The notes: generated by a model not told the origin, from the sequence alone. Shown: positions 18,352-27,701, counted from the stretch's first letter. The stretch is 64,000 bases of DNA from Aurantimonas sp036549475 (GCF_036549475.1 NZ_JAZHLI010000019.1:16364-80363); one strand, 5' to 3'. Program-made: numbers and translations.

Positions 18352-19434
18352 TCAACCATCCTCTTGATGGAGCAGGATCGTCACCCCAGACAATCCTGCT
18401 GCCAAGACCGGAAACCACGCTGCCATTACCGGTGGTACCACGTCATTGCTTCCGAGAGCTTTCGCCAAGAACGTGACGACATAAAGCACGAATCCCGCCA
18501 ATACACCGCCCGCAATCGTCCTACCAGACTGGCCCGTGCGCGAAAACCTCGTGGCGACGGTCGCGGCGAGCAAAGTCATGGCGATGAACAGCGCCGGCTG
18601 CGCCACCAGCGTGTGGTATTGCATCCGAAAAGCGTCGGTGTTGAAGCCGAGACTGGCGGCCACGTCGATCTTCGTACCCAGCTGCCAGATGGAGATCGCC
18701 TCGGGATCGGCGATCCGCTGCTCGACATATTCGGGGCGCAGGCTGGTGGGAAGCTTGTATTCGGCCGGAAATTCTGGGCGATAGCCGACCCGCGTGACCC
18801 GCGGGGCTTCCAGTGTCCAGAACCGGTCGCTCAGCACAGCGCGGGACGCATCGATCCGCTCCTTGACGATGCCTTCGTCGTTCATGACGAAGGCCGTCAC
18901 GTCGCCCAGGACCGTGCCGCTGCGCGCGACCGTCTTGGCGCCAAGGATCGACTGCACGCCGTCGCCCTCCTGGCGCAGCCACGGCACCCGATCCGAACTT
19001 GCCAAGTCGCCACCGCGGGCCAACGTGGCCTGCAGGTCCTCGGCGAGGGTCCGCGTATAGGCAGTCAGCGGATTGTAGACGAAGGTCGCCACCATCCCGA
19101 TGAGAACCGATCCGACGACGAAGGGCAGAAGGATCTGCCAGATCGAGACGCCGGAGGCGCGCGCGACCACCAGCTCGAGCCGCCGGTTGAGGGTCAGGAG
19201 CGTGTAGATGGACGAAAACAGGATGATGAAGGGAAAGGCCTGCCCAATGAAGCTCGGCACCCGCAACATCGAGAACAGGGCAGCCGCCGAGAACCCCAGA
19301 TCCTCGAAGCGTCCGCGCCGGCTGACCTCGATCAGGTCGATCAGATAGATCAGCGCGAAGACCGTCAGCAGCGTCGACAGGAAGCTGACGACATACATGC
19401 GCAGGAAATAGCGGTTGAGGGTCCAGTTCCTCAT
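18352..19434 (-). CDS. lptG: LPS export ABC transporter permease LptG
   Basis: One of the two permeases of the LptB2FG complex that extracts LPS from the inner membrane. It has 360 residues. Three N-terminal helices (LSTLLTVFALIYLIDLIEVS first), a periplasmic jellyroll domain (about residues 130-265) and three C-terminal helices match the YjgP/YjgQ fold. The start ATG at 19434 overlaps the lptF stop by 4 bases. LptB and LptC are not in this window. Confidence 0.96.
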   Translation of the reverse strand: MRNWTLNRYFLRMYVVSFLSTLLTVFALIYLIDLIEVSRRGRFEDLGFSAAALFSMLRVPSFIGQAFPFIILFSSIYTLLTLNRRLELVVARASGVSIWQILLPFVVGSVLIGMVATFVYNPLTAYTRTLAEDLQATLARGGDLASSDRVPWLRQEGDGVQSILGAKTVARSGTVLGDVTAFVMNDEGIVKERIDASRAVLSDRFWTLEAPRVTRVGYRPEFPAEYKLPTSLRPEYVEQRIADPEAISIWQLGTKIDVAASLGFNTDAFRMQYHTLVAQPALFIAMTLLAATVATRFSRTGQSGRTIAGGVLAGFVLYVVTFLAKALGSNDVVPPVMAAWFPVLAAGLSGVTILLHQEDG

Positions 19435-20609
19435 CGCGTGGCCTCCGCAGGCCGACGCCTGCCGGACAGTGCGGCAATGCCTTCCTGCAGGAAGGCATTT
19501 GCCTGCTGCAGCGGTGCCCAGCCGAGCATGTCGAAATTGCGCCAGATCAACAGGCTGTTCAGCGCGATTGCCGCGAGCGGCAGAAGGTAGGCAAGCAGCA
19601 CCCAGACGAAGCCCTGTTCGATCTGCGACAGCACCACGAAGCCTGCGGCCTTGAGGCTCAGCCCGCCGCACAGGCCGATGGCCATGGCCGGCCCGGTGCC
19701 TTGCCGATTGGTCGACGGATGGCCGGCCACGACGATTGCCCACAGAACGAAGGCGATGGCAAAGAGCCAGTTGGTCATTCGGTCGGTCAGCTCCTCGGTG
19801 AAGCTGTAGGGCCGCTCCTGATAAAGCCCGTCATTGGGATCGGGCGAGATCAGTTCGGCGGTGCTGCGCTCGGATGCGCGCACCCAGCTGTTGTCGGTGG
19901 CGGGCCTCAACTCGGCGAGGTCGAAAGCATAGGTCTGAAACTGGATGACCGAGACGCTGTTGTCAGCTGTGTTGCGGCGATGCAACTGGCCGTCGAACAA
20001 CAGCAGCAGCGATTGTGAATCCTGGTCGATGATCTTTGCCTCGCGGGCGAAATAGGTGAGGTCGCTCGCCGGATCGCGGGTGTCGGCAATCACCAGGCTT
20101 TTGACGGTCGCGCCATTGACGTCGCCGATGCTGATGAGGATGCCCTGCTGCACCTGCTCGAACCGGCCGGGCTTGAGAAACAGCGTGATCATGTCGGCGT
20201 TGATCGAGCGGATGCCATTCTGGAAGGCGCTCATCGAGGCGGGGCCGACGACATTGGCGATCAGCAGCATGATCAGCCCGCCAAGCAGGCCGAGGGCGAT
20301 GATCGGACGGGCGATCACCTTCTGTGATGCGCCGGCCGCCGAGATGACGGCGCGTTCGGAATCGGAGTTCAGGGAGTTCAGCGCCTGGATCGCGCCGATC
20401 AGCAGGGCGAAGGGCATGACGCCGGCAGCCAGGTCCGGAAGCAACATCAGGGCGATCCAGAAGATGTTGCCGGCAGCCGACGCGCTCGTCTTCACGATGT
20501 CGATCCGCGACAGCGCCTGCACGATCCAGACGATCAGCACCAGCGAAGTCAGCGACGACGCCGCATACACGAAGGCTCGTCTGAAGATGTAGCGTTCCAG
20601 AATCGTCAT
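19431..20609 (-). CDS. lptF: LPS export ABC transporter permease LptF
   Basis: Partner permease of LptG. It has 392 residues, with the N-terminal MTILERYIFRRAF and helix SSLTSLVLIVWIVQALSRID, a periplasmic domain, and C-terminal helices around FAIAFVLWAIVVAGHPS. It is the first gene of the lptF-lptG-lptD-surA-pdxA-rsmA run and is divergent from pepA across a 285-base gap that must hold both promoters (a TATAT near 20726-20730 is the only AT-rich patch there). Confidence 0.96.
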   Translation of the reverse strand: MTILERYIFRRAFVYAASSLTSLVLIVWIVQALSRIDIVKTSASAAGNIFWIALMLLPDLAAGVMPFALLIGAIQALNSLNSDSERAVISAAGASQKVIARPIIALGLLGGLIMLLIANVVGPASMSAFQNGIRSINADMITLFLKPGRFEQVQQGILISIGDVNGATVKSLVIADTRDPASDLTYFAREAKIIDQDSQSLLLLFDGQLHRRNTADNSVSVIQFQTYAFDLAELRPATDNSWVRASERSTAELISPDPNDGLYQERPYSFTEELTDRMTNWLFAIAFVLWAIVVAGHPSTNRQGTGPAMAIGLCGGLSLKAAGFVVLSQIEQGFVWVLLAYLLPLAAIALNSLLIWRNFDMLGWAPLQQANAFLQEGIAALSGRRRPAEATR

Positions 20610-20894
20610 TCAGCCCCGGTACCCGTCGCTGCAGTGTGGCCCATGGCTCGCTCGATAGTCCTTGCGGCCGGCCCGGACCTGGAAAAAAGGCAGGTGGCAG
20701 TCGTCTGTCTTCTCGCGGAGAGAATTATATCAGCTTGGCTAAAGAAGGGCGAAGAACCATGGTGAACACGGCGTATCTTCGCTGCCGGGCCTTGCAATGC
20801 GGCCCGCCCCAACCATCATTGGCCGCGTCGCCACATGCCACCCCGCACGGCTCCGCTGTCGCGACCCGTTTTCATTCGACCTGCAGGAGACTTC

Positions 20895-22394
20895 ATGGCC
20901 AGCCTTCCATCGATCGAGTTCGTCGCCCAGGACGCGCCAGCCAAGGGGGTCGTCGTGGTCTTCTCCGGCAAGGACGCGAGCCTGCCGGCGGCCACGAGCG
21001 AGGCGATCCGGTCGCTCGTCACGCGGGCCGCCACCATCGGGAAGTTCAAGGGCAAGCTGTTGGCCACGCTCGACCTCGTGGCACCGGCAGATGTCGATGC
21101 CGACCGGTTGCTCATCGTGGGGACCCATTCCGACAAGGAGCTGGCAGACGAGGACTGGTTGAAGCTCGGCGGCGTCATCGCCGCGCAGACCAAGGGCGCG
21201 GCGGCCGTAACGGTCCGATGCGACCGGACCGGTGGTGCGGTCTCGGCCGACGAGACGGCGATGATGGCAGCCGGCGCCAGCCTGCGTGCCTATGACTTCG
21301 ATCTCTACAAGACCAAGTCTTCGCGCAAGAACGGCGAGGATGAGCCGACGATCGCCTCGACGATCACCTTTTCGGTTGCCGACGTCCCGGCGGCGAAAGA
21401 GGCCTATACCGTGCAGGAGGCCATCGCAGCGGGCACGATGCTCGCCCGCGATCTGGTGAACGAGCCGGCCAACGTGCTGGGTCCGGTGGAATTTGCAGAA
21501 CGGATCGCGGCGCTGTCGCAGCAGGGCGTGGATGTCGAGATTCTCGGCGAATCGGAATTGCGGGCGCTGAAGATGGACGCGCTGCTCGGGGTCGCGCAGG
21601 GCTCGCCGCGGCCGCCGCGGCTGGCGATCATGCGCTGGAACGGCGGTCCCGAGGACGAGGCGCCGATTGCCTTCGTCGGCAAGGGCGTGGTCTTCGACAC
21701 CGGCGGCATCTCGATCAAGCCGGCCGGATCGATGGACGAGATGAAGGGCGACATGGGCGGCGCTGCCGCAGTCGTCGGCGTGATGCGTGCCCTGGCGGGT
21801 CGGGCCGCACGGGTCAACGCCATCGGTATCGTCGGCCTTGTCGAGAACTCGGTCGACGGCAACGCCCAGCGGCCGGGCGACATCGTGACGGCGATGTCCG
21901 GCACGACGATCGAGGTGCTGAACACCGACGCCGAGGGGCGGCTCGTTCTGGCCGACGCGCTTTGGTACTGCCAGGATCGCTTCAAGCCGAAGTTCATGGT
22001 CAATCTTGCGACGCTGACCGGCGCCATCGTCGTGGCGCTCGGCAATCACCATGCCGGCCTGTTCTCCAACAATGACGAACTGTCCGACCGTCTGCTGGCC
22101 GCCGGCATCGGCACCGGCGAGAAGGTCTGGCGGCTGCCGCTGGCGCCCGAATACGACAAGATGATCGAGGGCAAGTTCGCCGACATCAAGAACATCGGCG
22201 GCGGTCGTGCGGCGGGCGCGATCACCGCGGCGCAGTTCCTGCAGCGCTTCGTCAATGACGTGCCCTGGGCGCATCTCGACGTGGCGGGCACCGCGATGGG
22301 CTCGCCGGCCAACGAGTACAACCAGTCCTGGGCCTCGGGCTTCGGCGTGCGGCTGCTCGACCGGCTGGTCTCCGACCACTACCAGGCCAGCTAG
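20895..22394 (+). CDS. pepA: Leucyl aminopeptidase (M17)
   Basis: Cytosolic hexameric two-metal aminopeptidase that removes N-terminal residues from peptides. It has 499 residues. The catalytic C-terminal domain shows GKGVVFDTGGISIKPAGSMD (metal and catalytic lysine), MKGDMGGAAAV and the signature NTDAEGRLVLADAL. The ATG at 20895 is preceded by GCAGGAG; the longer upstream frame is not needed. It is followed 14 bases later by holC, the order also seen in E. coli. Confidence 0.97.
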   Translation: MASLPSIEFVAQDAPAKGVVVVFSGKDASLPAATSEAIRSLVTRAATIGKFKGKLLATLDLVAPADVDADRLLIVGTHSDKELADEDWLKLGGVIAAQTKGAAAVTVRCDRTGGAVSADETAMMAAGASLRAYDFDLYKTKSSRKNGEDEPTIASTITFSVADVPAAKEAYTVQEAIAAGTMLARDLVNEPANVLGPVEFAERIAALSQQGVDVEILGESELRALKMDALLGVAQGSPRPPRLAIMRWNGGPEDEAPIAFVGKGVVFDTGGISIKPAGSMDEMKGDMGGAAAVVGVMRALAGRAARVNAIGIVGLVENSVDGNAQRPGDIVTAMSGTTIEVLNTDAEGRLVLADALWYCQDRFKPKFMVNLATLTGAIVVALGNHHAGLFSNNDELSDRLLAAGIGTGEKVWRLPLAPEYDKMIEGKFADIKNIGGGRAAGAITAAQFLQRFVNDVPWAHLDVAGTAMGSPANEYNQSWASGFGVRLLDRLVSDHYQAS

Positions 22395-22408
22395 GAGAGG
22401 GGGCCTCC

Positions 22409-22858
22409 ATGACCGAGGTCCTGTTCTACCATCTGACCCAGAGCCGGCTCGAGGAGGCGTTGCCCGACCTCCTCGAGAAGAGCCTGGGGAAAGGATGGCG
22501 GGTGGTCGTGCAGTTCACGTCCGAAGAGCGCCGCGACGCGCTCGACCATCATCTCTGGGTCTACCGGGACGAGAGCTTTCTGCCCCACGGCAGCGATGGC
22601 GAGAGCGGGGCGCCGCAGCCAATCCTCCTGACCGTCGAGGCGGAGCAGAAGGCGAACGCCCCGCAGGTCAGGTTCCTGGTGGAAGGTGCCGTGCCGACCA
22701 GCCTGGAAGGCTATGAGCGGGCCGTCTATCTCTTCGACGGCCACGATGCCGAACAGGTGGAACTGGCACGATTGCGGTGGAAGGTGGAGAAGGCGGCGGG
22801 CCACGCCGTCACCTACTGGCAGCAGAACGACGATCGCCGCTGGATCAAGAAGGCCTGA
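22409..22858 (+). CDS. holC: DNA polymerase III chi subunit
   Basis: Chi links the clamp loader to SSB at the fork. It has 149 residues, with the N-terminal MTEVLFYHLTQSRLEEALP, the central WVYRDESFLPHG and the C-terminal FDGHDAEQVELARLRWK followed by a Trp-rich end, all typical of HolC. It starts 14 bases after pepA with GAGAGGGGG upstream and is probably cotranscribed with it. Confidence 0.95.
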   Translation: MTEVLFYHLTQSRLEEALPDLLEKSLGKGWRVVVQFTSEERRDALDHHLWVYRDESFLPHGSDGESGAPQPILLTVEAEQKANAPQVRFLVEGAVPTSLEGYERAVYLFDGHDAEQVELARLRWKVEKAAGHAVTYWQQNDDRRWIKKA

Positions 22859-22877
22859 TGCCCGGAGCGTCCCGGGT

Positions 22878-23621
22878 TCAGCGACGGGCGCTTTGACCCA
22901 TGATTTCGCGCCCGTGATCGCGTCGCTGCGCCGGGGACGGCCGTTCCGCCGGTACGGTGTTGGACCAGCGAAGCGTCACGCCAAACCAGCGCGGTTGCAG
23001 GTGGATCACCACGGCAAAGGCCAAGAGATTGGCAAAGGCGGCAAGTTCCATCGTTTCCTCGACCCACACGGCGATATTCGCCTCGGCCAGTTCGGCGATA
23101 ACGAGAAAGAGGGTCGAGAAGCCCACCGGCACGAGCCAGAACAGGCTGAGTTCGCGGATGTGGCGGGCCAGCCGCACACGGCGGTAGAGCAGGAGGGCAA
23201 CGGCAACGACCGCCATCGCCAGCGGAATCAGATCCTTCGAGGTGGCGGTCAGGCAGGGGCCACCCGTGTAGAAGTCGCTGGTGCAACTCGACGTCTCGCG
23301 CAGCAGGGCCATGGAACTGCCGAAGCTGCCGAGCAGCGTCACGTAGAAGATCTCGAAATCGAAGCGTAACGCCGCGAGGAAAAAGACGAGCGCAGCCAGG
23401 GCGATCGTCCCGGCCTGGAGCAGTTCGTGCGGACTGTTCTCCGCCATCGCCGCAGCGCCAGAGTCGGAGCCCATCAGCAGGACACTGAAGCCGATCGCGG
23501 CTAGCACCGACAGGCCGGCGATCAAGGAGAAGACCGCTGACTGGCGCCAGTGCATGCGGCGCCGAACGACCTGCAGGAGGTCCGTGACATTCCCGGACAG
23601 TCGGGCATGGGCAAGGGGCAT
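22878..23621 (-). CDS. Unrecognised multi-pass membrane protein with a two-cysteine loop
   Basis: I do not recognise this protein. From the ATG at 23621 it has 247 residues, with about six hydrophobic segments: two near the N-terminus (AVFSLIAGLSVLAAIGFSVLL and QAGTIALAALVFFLAALRF), one marginal, then DLIPLAMAVVAVALLLY, LSLFWLVPVGFSTLFLVIA and FANLLAFAVVIHL. A loop between them reads SCTSDFYTGGPC, two cysteines 11 residues apart that could form a disulfide. The tail is basic. The start is uncertain, since the frame is open to an ATG at 23729 and neither has a clear Shine-Dalgarno sequence. It converges on holC with 19 bases between stops. Confidence 0.6.
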   Translation of the reverse strand: MPLAHARLSGNVTDLLQVVRRRMHWRQSAVFSLIAGLSVLAAIGFSVLLMGSDSGAAAMAENSPHELLQAGTIALAALVFFLAALRFDFEIFYVTLLGSFGSSMALLRETSSCTSDFYTGGPCLTATSKDLIPLAMAVVAVALLLYRRVRLARHIRELSLFWLVPVGFSTLFLVIAELAEANIAVWVEETMELAAFANLLAFAVVIHLQPRWFGVTLRWSNTVPAERPSPAQRRDHGREIMGQSARR

Positions 23622-23857
23622 GGGAAACGCTTTTCTGACGCGCACCCGATCTGTGCCGCCGGAGCGACGAGTATCGAGAGGGCGAACTTCGCAAACGGGA
23701 CGCTGCAGAGCGGCAAGGATGACAGCCATGCTGCCAGCGGTTTGGAACCGCTTACGTTTGCGTGCCTGATGTCATTTTCATGACGGGAGCGCAACGATGC
23801 GAATGCGCCTCGCCGGAGACTCTCCGTTCACACGTCCGAGCCTACGTCGATGGCGCG

Positions 23858-25771
23858 CTATTCTGCCGCCATCGCCGAATCGTGCTCCGCTGTCAGCGCG
23901 AGCCAGTCTTCCTCGCAGGACGCCAGGGTCTTGGCGGCTGCGGCACGCTGCTTGTTGAGCTCGCTCGCCTTGCCCGGATTGCTCGTGTAGAGGGCCGGAT
24001 CGCCGAGCTTCTCGTCGAGCCCCTCGATGGTCTTCTGCAACCGCGAGATCTGGATTTCGAGCTGGCTGATCTTCTGCTTGAGCGGCTTCAGGGCGTCGCG
24101 GCGTTCGGCGGCCAGACGGCGCTGATCCATCTTGGAGACCGGTGCAGGGGCCGGTGGTGCGGTATCGCCGCCGCTGCCGGCTGCCGGGGCGTCGCTCCCC
24201 TTGGTGACGCCGGACAGGACCAGCTTCTTGTAGTCTTCCAGATCGCCGTCATAGCGGGATACCGTTCCGTCGGCGACGATCCATAGGCGGTCCATCGTGG
24301 CCTCGACCATGTGGCGGTCATGGCTGATCAGGATGACGGCGCCCGGATAGTCGTTGAGCGCCCGCACCAAGCTCTCGCGTGCTTCGATGTCGAGATGGTT
24401 GGTCGGCTCGTCGAGGATCAGGAGGTTGGGCGCATCCAGCGTCGCCAGGCCCATCAGCAGGCGTGCCTTCTCGCCGCCGGACAGCATGTCGGCGGCCGTG
24501 TCCATCTTCTGGGTCGGCAGGCCCATCCGGGCCACCTTGGCGCGCACCTTCGGCTCGGTCGCGTCGGGCATCAGGCGCCGCACATGCTGCACGGCGCTCT
24601 CTGCCGGCCGCAGATCGTCGATCTGGTGCTGCGCGAAGAACGCAATCTTTAACCCCGGCGCGCGGGTAATGGTGCCGCTCTGCTCCTTCAGACGCTGGGC
24701 GAGCAGCTTGGCGAATGTGGACTTGCCGTTGCCGTTCTGGCCGAGCAGCGCGATCCGGTCCTCCGTGTCGATCCGCAGGTCGAGGCCGGACAGGATCGGC
24801 CGTCCGGGCTCGTAGCCGACGGTGACATGCTCCATGCGGATGATGGGGGAGGCGGCCTGCTTCTCGGGCGCCTCGAAGACGAAGGGGGTGACGTGCTCCT
24901 CGACGATGCCCTGCAGCGGCTGCATGCGCTCCAGCGCCTTCAGGCGCGACTGCGCCTGCCGCGCCTTGGATGCCTTGGCGCGAAAGCGCTCGACGAAGGC
25001 TTCCATGTGCTTCTTCGCGGCTTCCTGCTTGGTGATCGACTTCTGCAGGAGCTCGAGCTTCTCGGCCCGCTGGCGCTCGAACTGGTCGTAGTCGCCGCGA
25101 TAGAAGACGAGTTTCTGCTGGTCGAGATGCACGATCGAATTGACCGCATTGTTCAGGACGTCGCGATCATGGCTGATGACGATCACGGTATAGGGATAGC
25201 GTGAGACGAAATTCTCGAGCCAGAGCGTGCCTTCCAGATCGAGATAGTTGGTTGGCTCGTCGAGGAGCAGCAGGTCGGGCCGCGAGAACAGGACGGCCGC
25301 CAGCGCGACGCGCATCCGCCAGCCGCCGGAGAAGGACGATGCCGGCCGCGCCTGCGCAGTCATGTCGAAGCCGAGGCCCGACAGGATCGACGAGGCGCGG
25401 GCCTCGGCCGAATGGGCCTCGATATCGGCCAGGCGCGTATGGATGTCGGCAATGCGGTGCGGGTCCGTCGCGGTCTCGGCCTCCGCCAGGAGATCCACCC
25501 GCTCCTTGTCGGCCGCGAGCACGATCTCGATGAGCGAGTCTTCGGTGCCGGGCGCTTCCTGGGCGACCTGCCCGAGGCGGGTGTTCTTCGGGTAGCTGAC
25601 CTCGCCGGTTTCGGCGGCCAGTTCCCCGGTGATGACCCGGAACAATGTCGACTTGCCCGCGCCGTTGCGACCGACGAGGCCAACCTTGCTGCCGGCCGGC
25701 AGCGAGAGGCTGGCCTTGTCGATGAGAAGGCGTCCGGCGACGCGCGCGGAAAGATTGGTGATCTGAAGCAT
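23858..25771 (-). CDS. ABC-F family ATPase, YheS-like
   Basis: Soluble protein with two ABC cassettes and no membrane domain. ABC-F proteins act on the ribosome at the E site or protect it. It has 637 residues. Cassette 1 has VGRNGAGKST, the signature SGGWRMR and LLLLDEPTNYLDLEG. The interdomain linker (about residues 235-300) is rich in Lys, Arg and Glu. Cassette 2 has LGQNGNGKST, LSGGEKARL and LLILDEPTNHLD. A C-terminal coiled coil (MDQRRLAAERRDALKPLKQK onward) follows a Gly/Ala/Pro linker. The length and layout match E. coli YheS best; Uup is the alternative. The start at 25771 gives MLQITNLSARV, a normal beginning. Confidence 0.9.
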   Translation of the reverse strand: MLQITNLSARVAGRLLIDKASLSLPAGSKVGLVGRNGAGKSTLFRVITGELAAETGEVSYPKNTRLGQVAQEAPGTEDSLIEIVLAADKERVDLLAEAETATDPHRIADIHTRLADIEAHSAEARASSILSGLGFDMTAQARPASSFSGGWRMRVALAAVLFSRPDLLLLDEPTNYLDLEGTLWLENFVSRYPYTVIVISHDRDVLNNAVNSIVHLDQQKLVFYRGDYDQFERQRAEKLELLQKSITKQEAAKKHMEAFVERFRAKASKARQAQSRLKALERMQPLQGIVEEHVTPFVFEAPEKQAASPIIRMEHVTVGYEPGRPILSGLDLRIDTEDRIALLGQNGNGKSTFAKLLAQRLKEQSGTITRAPGLKIAFFAQHQIDDLRPAESAVQHVRRLMPDATEPKVRAKVARMGLPTQKMDTAADMLSGGEKARLLMGLATLDAPNLLILDEPTNHLDIEARESLVRALNDYPGAVILISHDRHMVEATMDRLWIVADGTVSRYDGDLEDYKKLVLSGVTKGSDAPAAGSGGDTAPPAPAPVSKMDQRRLAAERRDALKPLKQKISQLEIQISRLQKTIEGLDEKLGDPALYTSNPGKASELNKQRAAAAKTLASCEEDWLALTAEHDSAMAAE

Positions 25772-25880
25772 GCGGCAGCTTTTGCCACGCCGTGACGCAG
25801 TGCGGAAGGGGATGTGGAAAGACAGTTGCCGGCAAGGGGCAGAGACAGGGGCGCTGAGGGGCCCGTCGGCCCCCAAGATG

Positions 25881-26390
25881 CTACCCCCGGCCGGCTTCCC
25901 GCTGGAAAGCGATCAGGTCGAAGCTCGGAGCGTCGCGAGCAAATCCGGTAAGGATTGCATGGGCCTGGCCCCGATGATGAGTCTGATGATTCAACATATT
26001 GAGGAGCGCCCCGCCGAGAACCTGCGTGAACTCCTGCGTTCCCGAAATCGTGCGATAGGTGAAGTCATCGGCGAGGTCGGTGTCGGCCAACCCGTCCACC
26101 CAGCCGATGATCCGCGCATCCTCGGCCTGCCTTGCCAACTGCAGTCCGGTGAGATCGGGAAACAGGATGGCATCGAGACGGTCGGGCCCGTCGCCGGATC
26201 CGGTGAAACGGCGCATCCAGATCCGGACGGCGACCAGGATGTGATTGAGGGTTCCCAGCATGGAGCGGAAGAACACGCCGAGGTCGGCGCGGACCTCCTT
26301 TTCGGTCAACCCGGCAGCGGCGACATAGAGGCGCTCGTTGCACCAGCGATTGTAGCCGGCGAACACGCGGGCCGTGTTTGTCGAAAGCAT
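25881..26390 (-). CDS. DinB-family putative metalloenzyme
   Basis: A 169-residue four-helix-bundle protein of the DinB/YfiT superfamily. His50 (in LGTLNHILVAVRIW) and the cluster NHQTHHRGQAH with His135 and His139 give the usual three-histidine metal site. Members include thiol-dependent transferases and many of unknown role. The ATG at 26390 has GGAG upstream. It lies between the ABC-F gene and the divergent ndk, with no operon partner that hints at a substrate. Confidence 0.85.
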   Translation of the reverse strand: MLSTNTARVFAGYNRWCNERLYVAAAGLTEKEVRADLGVFFRSMLGTLNHILVAVRIWMRRFTGSGDGPDRLDAILFPDLTGLQLARQAEDARIIGWVDGLADTDLADDFTYRTISGTQEFTQVLGGALLNMLNHQTHHRGQAHAILTGFARDAPSFDLIAFQREAGRG

Positions 26391-26585
26391 CTGGGACTCC
26401 GGCAAGTGACGGGGCTTTGCGCGCCGCTGAGAAGCCGAGAATTTCGCGACCCGCCCGCATTGGCAAGATGTCAGTCCCGGATTCCGGCAGGGGCGGTGTT
26501 CTGGCCGCTGCAACGCCTTGCTCCTGTGGGGACGCGTCGCTATAGGTCGCCCACTTTCCCCGATCCAATCGAAAAGGACTAGGAC

Positions 26586-27008
26586 ATGGCGGTCGAACGC
26601 ACGTTCTCTATGATCAAACCCGACGCGACGCGTCGCAACATGACTGGCGCGATCACCGCCATGCTGGAAGAGGCCGGCCTGACGGTCGTGGCGTCGCGCC
26701 GCGTGTGGATGAGCCGCCGCGAGGCCGAGGGCTTCTACGCGGTCCACAAGGAGCGTCCGTTCTTCGGCGAGCTGGTCGAGTCGATGTCGTCGGGCCCGAC
26801 GGTCGTCCAGGTGCTGCAGGGCGAGAATGCCATTGCGCGCAACCGCGAAGTGATGGGCGCGACCAATCCGTCCGACGCGGCCGACGGCACCATCCGAAAG
26901 GCCTTCGCCCTGTCGATCGGCGAGAACTCGGTGCATGGCTCCGACGCGCCGGAGACGGCCGCGCAGGAAATCGCCTACTGGTTCTCCGAGACCGAAATCG
27001 TCGGCTGA
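26586..27008 (+). CDS. ndk: Nucleoside diphosphate kinase
   Basis: Balances nucleoside triphosphate pools by ping-pong transfer through a phosphohistidine. It has 140 residues, with the N-terminal RTFSMIKPDATRRN and the active site ENSVHGSDAPETA with His117. AAAAGGA precedes the ATG. Single-gene unit with a terminator just downstream. Confidence 0.98.
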   Translation: MAVERTFSMIKPDATRRNMTGAITAMLEEAGLTVVASRRVWMSRREAEGFYAVHKERPFFGELVESMSSGPTVVQVLQGENAIARNREVMGATNPSDAADGTIRKAFALSIGENSVHGSDAPETAAQEIAYWFSETEIVG

Positions 27009-27034
27009 ACCGTCTCAGCCCACCGCTATCGATG

Positions 27035-27062
27035 CAAAGGGAGGCCACTGAGCCTCCCTTTG
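27035..27062 (+). terminator. Hairpin terminator after ndk
   Basis: Perfect 11-bp stem (27035-27045 with 27052-27062) and a 6-base loop, 27 bases past the ndk stop. Three T's end the stem but the tract is then broken by G and C. It also lies just beyond the end of the CBS-gene frame on the other strand, so it may serve both. Confidence 0.7.
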
Positions 27063-27077
27063 TCGTTTCGGGCGTCC

Positions 27078-27200
27078 TCAGCTTCCGAAATACGCGGTGA
27101 GGACGACGATCAGGATGATCGTGTAGAGCAGGACACTGCCGGCCACGAGCATGATCTGGTAGTTGCGGCCGAACGTCGACCGGGTGATCTCGCCGGCTTA
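27078..27200 (-). other. In-frame coding-like continuation of the CBS gene beyond its TAA, encoding a transmembrane tail
   Basis: The TAA of the CBS gene (27198-27200) is followed in the same frame by 39 sense codons and then TGA at 27078. They read AGEITRSTFGRNYQ, then a hydrophobic stretch IMLVAGSVLLYTIILIVVL, then TAYFGS. In this stretch 36 of 39 codons end in G or C, as in real genes here. There is only one ATG, mid-tract, with no ribosome site, so it is not a normal separate gene. Most simply the TAA is a point mutation or sequence error (for example from CAA) in a gene that once encoded a tail-anchored protein; programmed readthrough is a less likely alternative. Confidence 0.6.
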
Positions 27201-27599
27201 ATACAAAAGGTTCGGCCAAGTGTACGAGACGAAATCGCCCTGCGTCATGACCGAGATGACCTTGCCGTGCTCGTCGACGATCGGCAGCCGGCGAAAACGC
27301 TCGTTCGACATGATCGGCATCCATTCGATCAGGTCGTCGTCGGCCTTCGCTACGCGCACGCCGGCGGTCATGATCTCGGACAGGCGGGTCGTCGCCGGAT
27401 CGCGCTTCTCGGCCACGAGCCGGTTGAGGATGTCGCGCTCGGTCACGACACCGAGAAGCTTTTCCTCACCGTCGATGATCATGACCGATCCGATGTTCCG
27501 CTTGGCCATCTGCGTGGCCGCCTCGATTACCGGAATGTCCGGGCCGAAGCTGAGCGGTTTCGGTTTGTCGCGAAACTCCGGCCGATCCCCGATCTTCAT
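27198..27599 (-). CDS. CBS-domain protein (two CBS motifs), possibly truncated
   Basis: A 133-residue protein made of a CBS pair, a module that binds adenosine nucleotides and senses energy state. The first motif runs about residues 12-65 (IGSVMIIDGEEKLLGVVTER, then DIL), the second about 75-125 (RFRRLPIVDEHGKVISVMTQ, then GDF). The ATG at 27599 follows GGGAGGAG at good spacing; an earlier in-frame ATG at 27641 lacks one. No effector domain is fused. The C-terminus SYTWPNLLY ends at a TAA after which the frame continues into a membrane segment, so the original protein was probably about 173 residues and anchored to the membrane. Confidence 0.88.
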   Translation of the reverse strand: MKIGDRPEFRDKPKPLSFGPDIPVIEAATQMAKRNIGSVMIIDGEEKLLGVVTERDILNRLVAEKRDPATTRLSEIMTAGVRVAKADDDLIEWMPIMSNERFRRLPIVDEHGKVISVMTQGDFVSYTWPNLLY

Positions 27600-27701
27600 G
27601 ACGGTGCTCCTCCCACGCAAGATCGTGGAAGTGTAAACCAAACATGACAGGTGGGAAGCTGCCCGGTGTCGGGCGGCTGACGGTGCGGCGCGCGATGATG
27701 C

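Noticed and set aside
23736..23752. Perfect 7-3-7 inverted repeat upstream of the unrecognised membrane protein
   Set aside because: No regulator gene nearby and no promoter to relate it to. One short palindrome in high-GC DNA is expected by chance.
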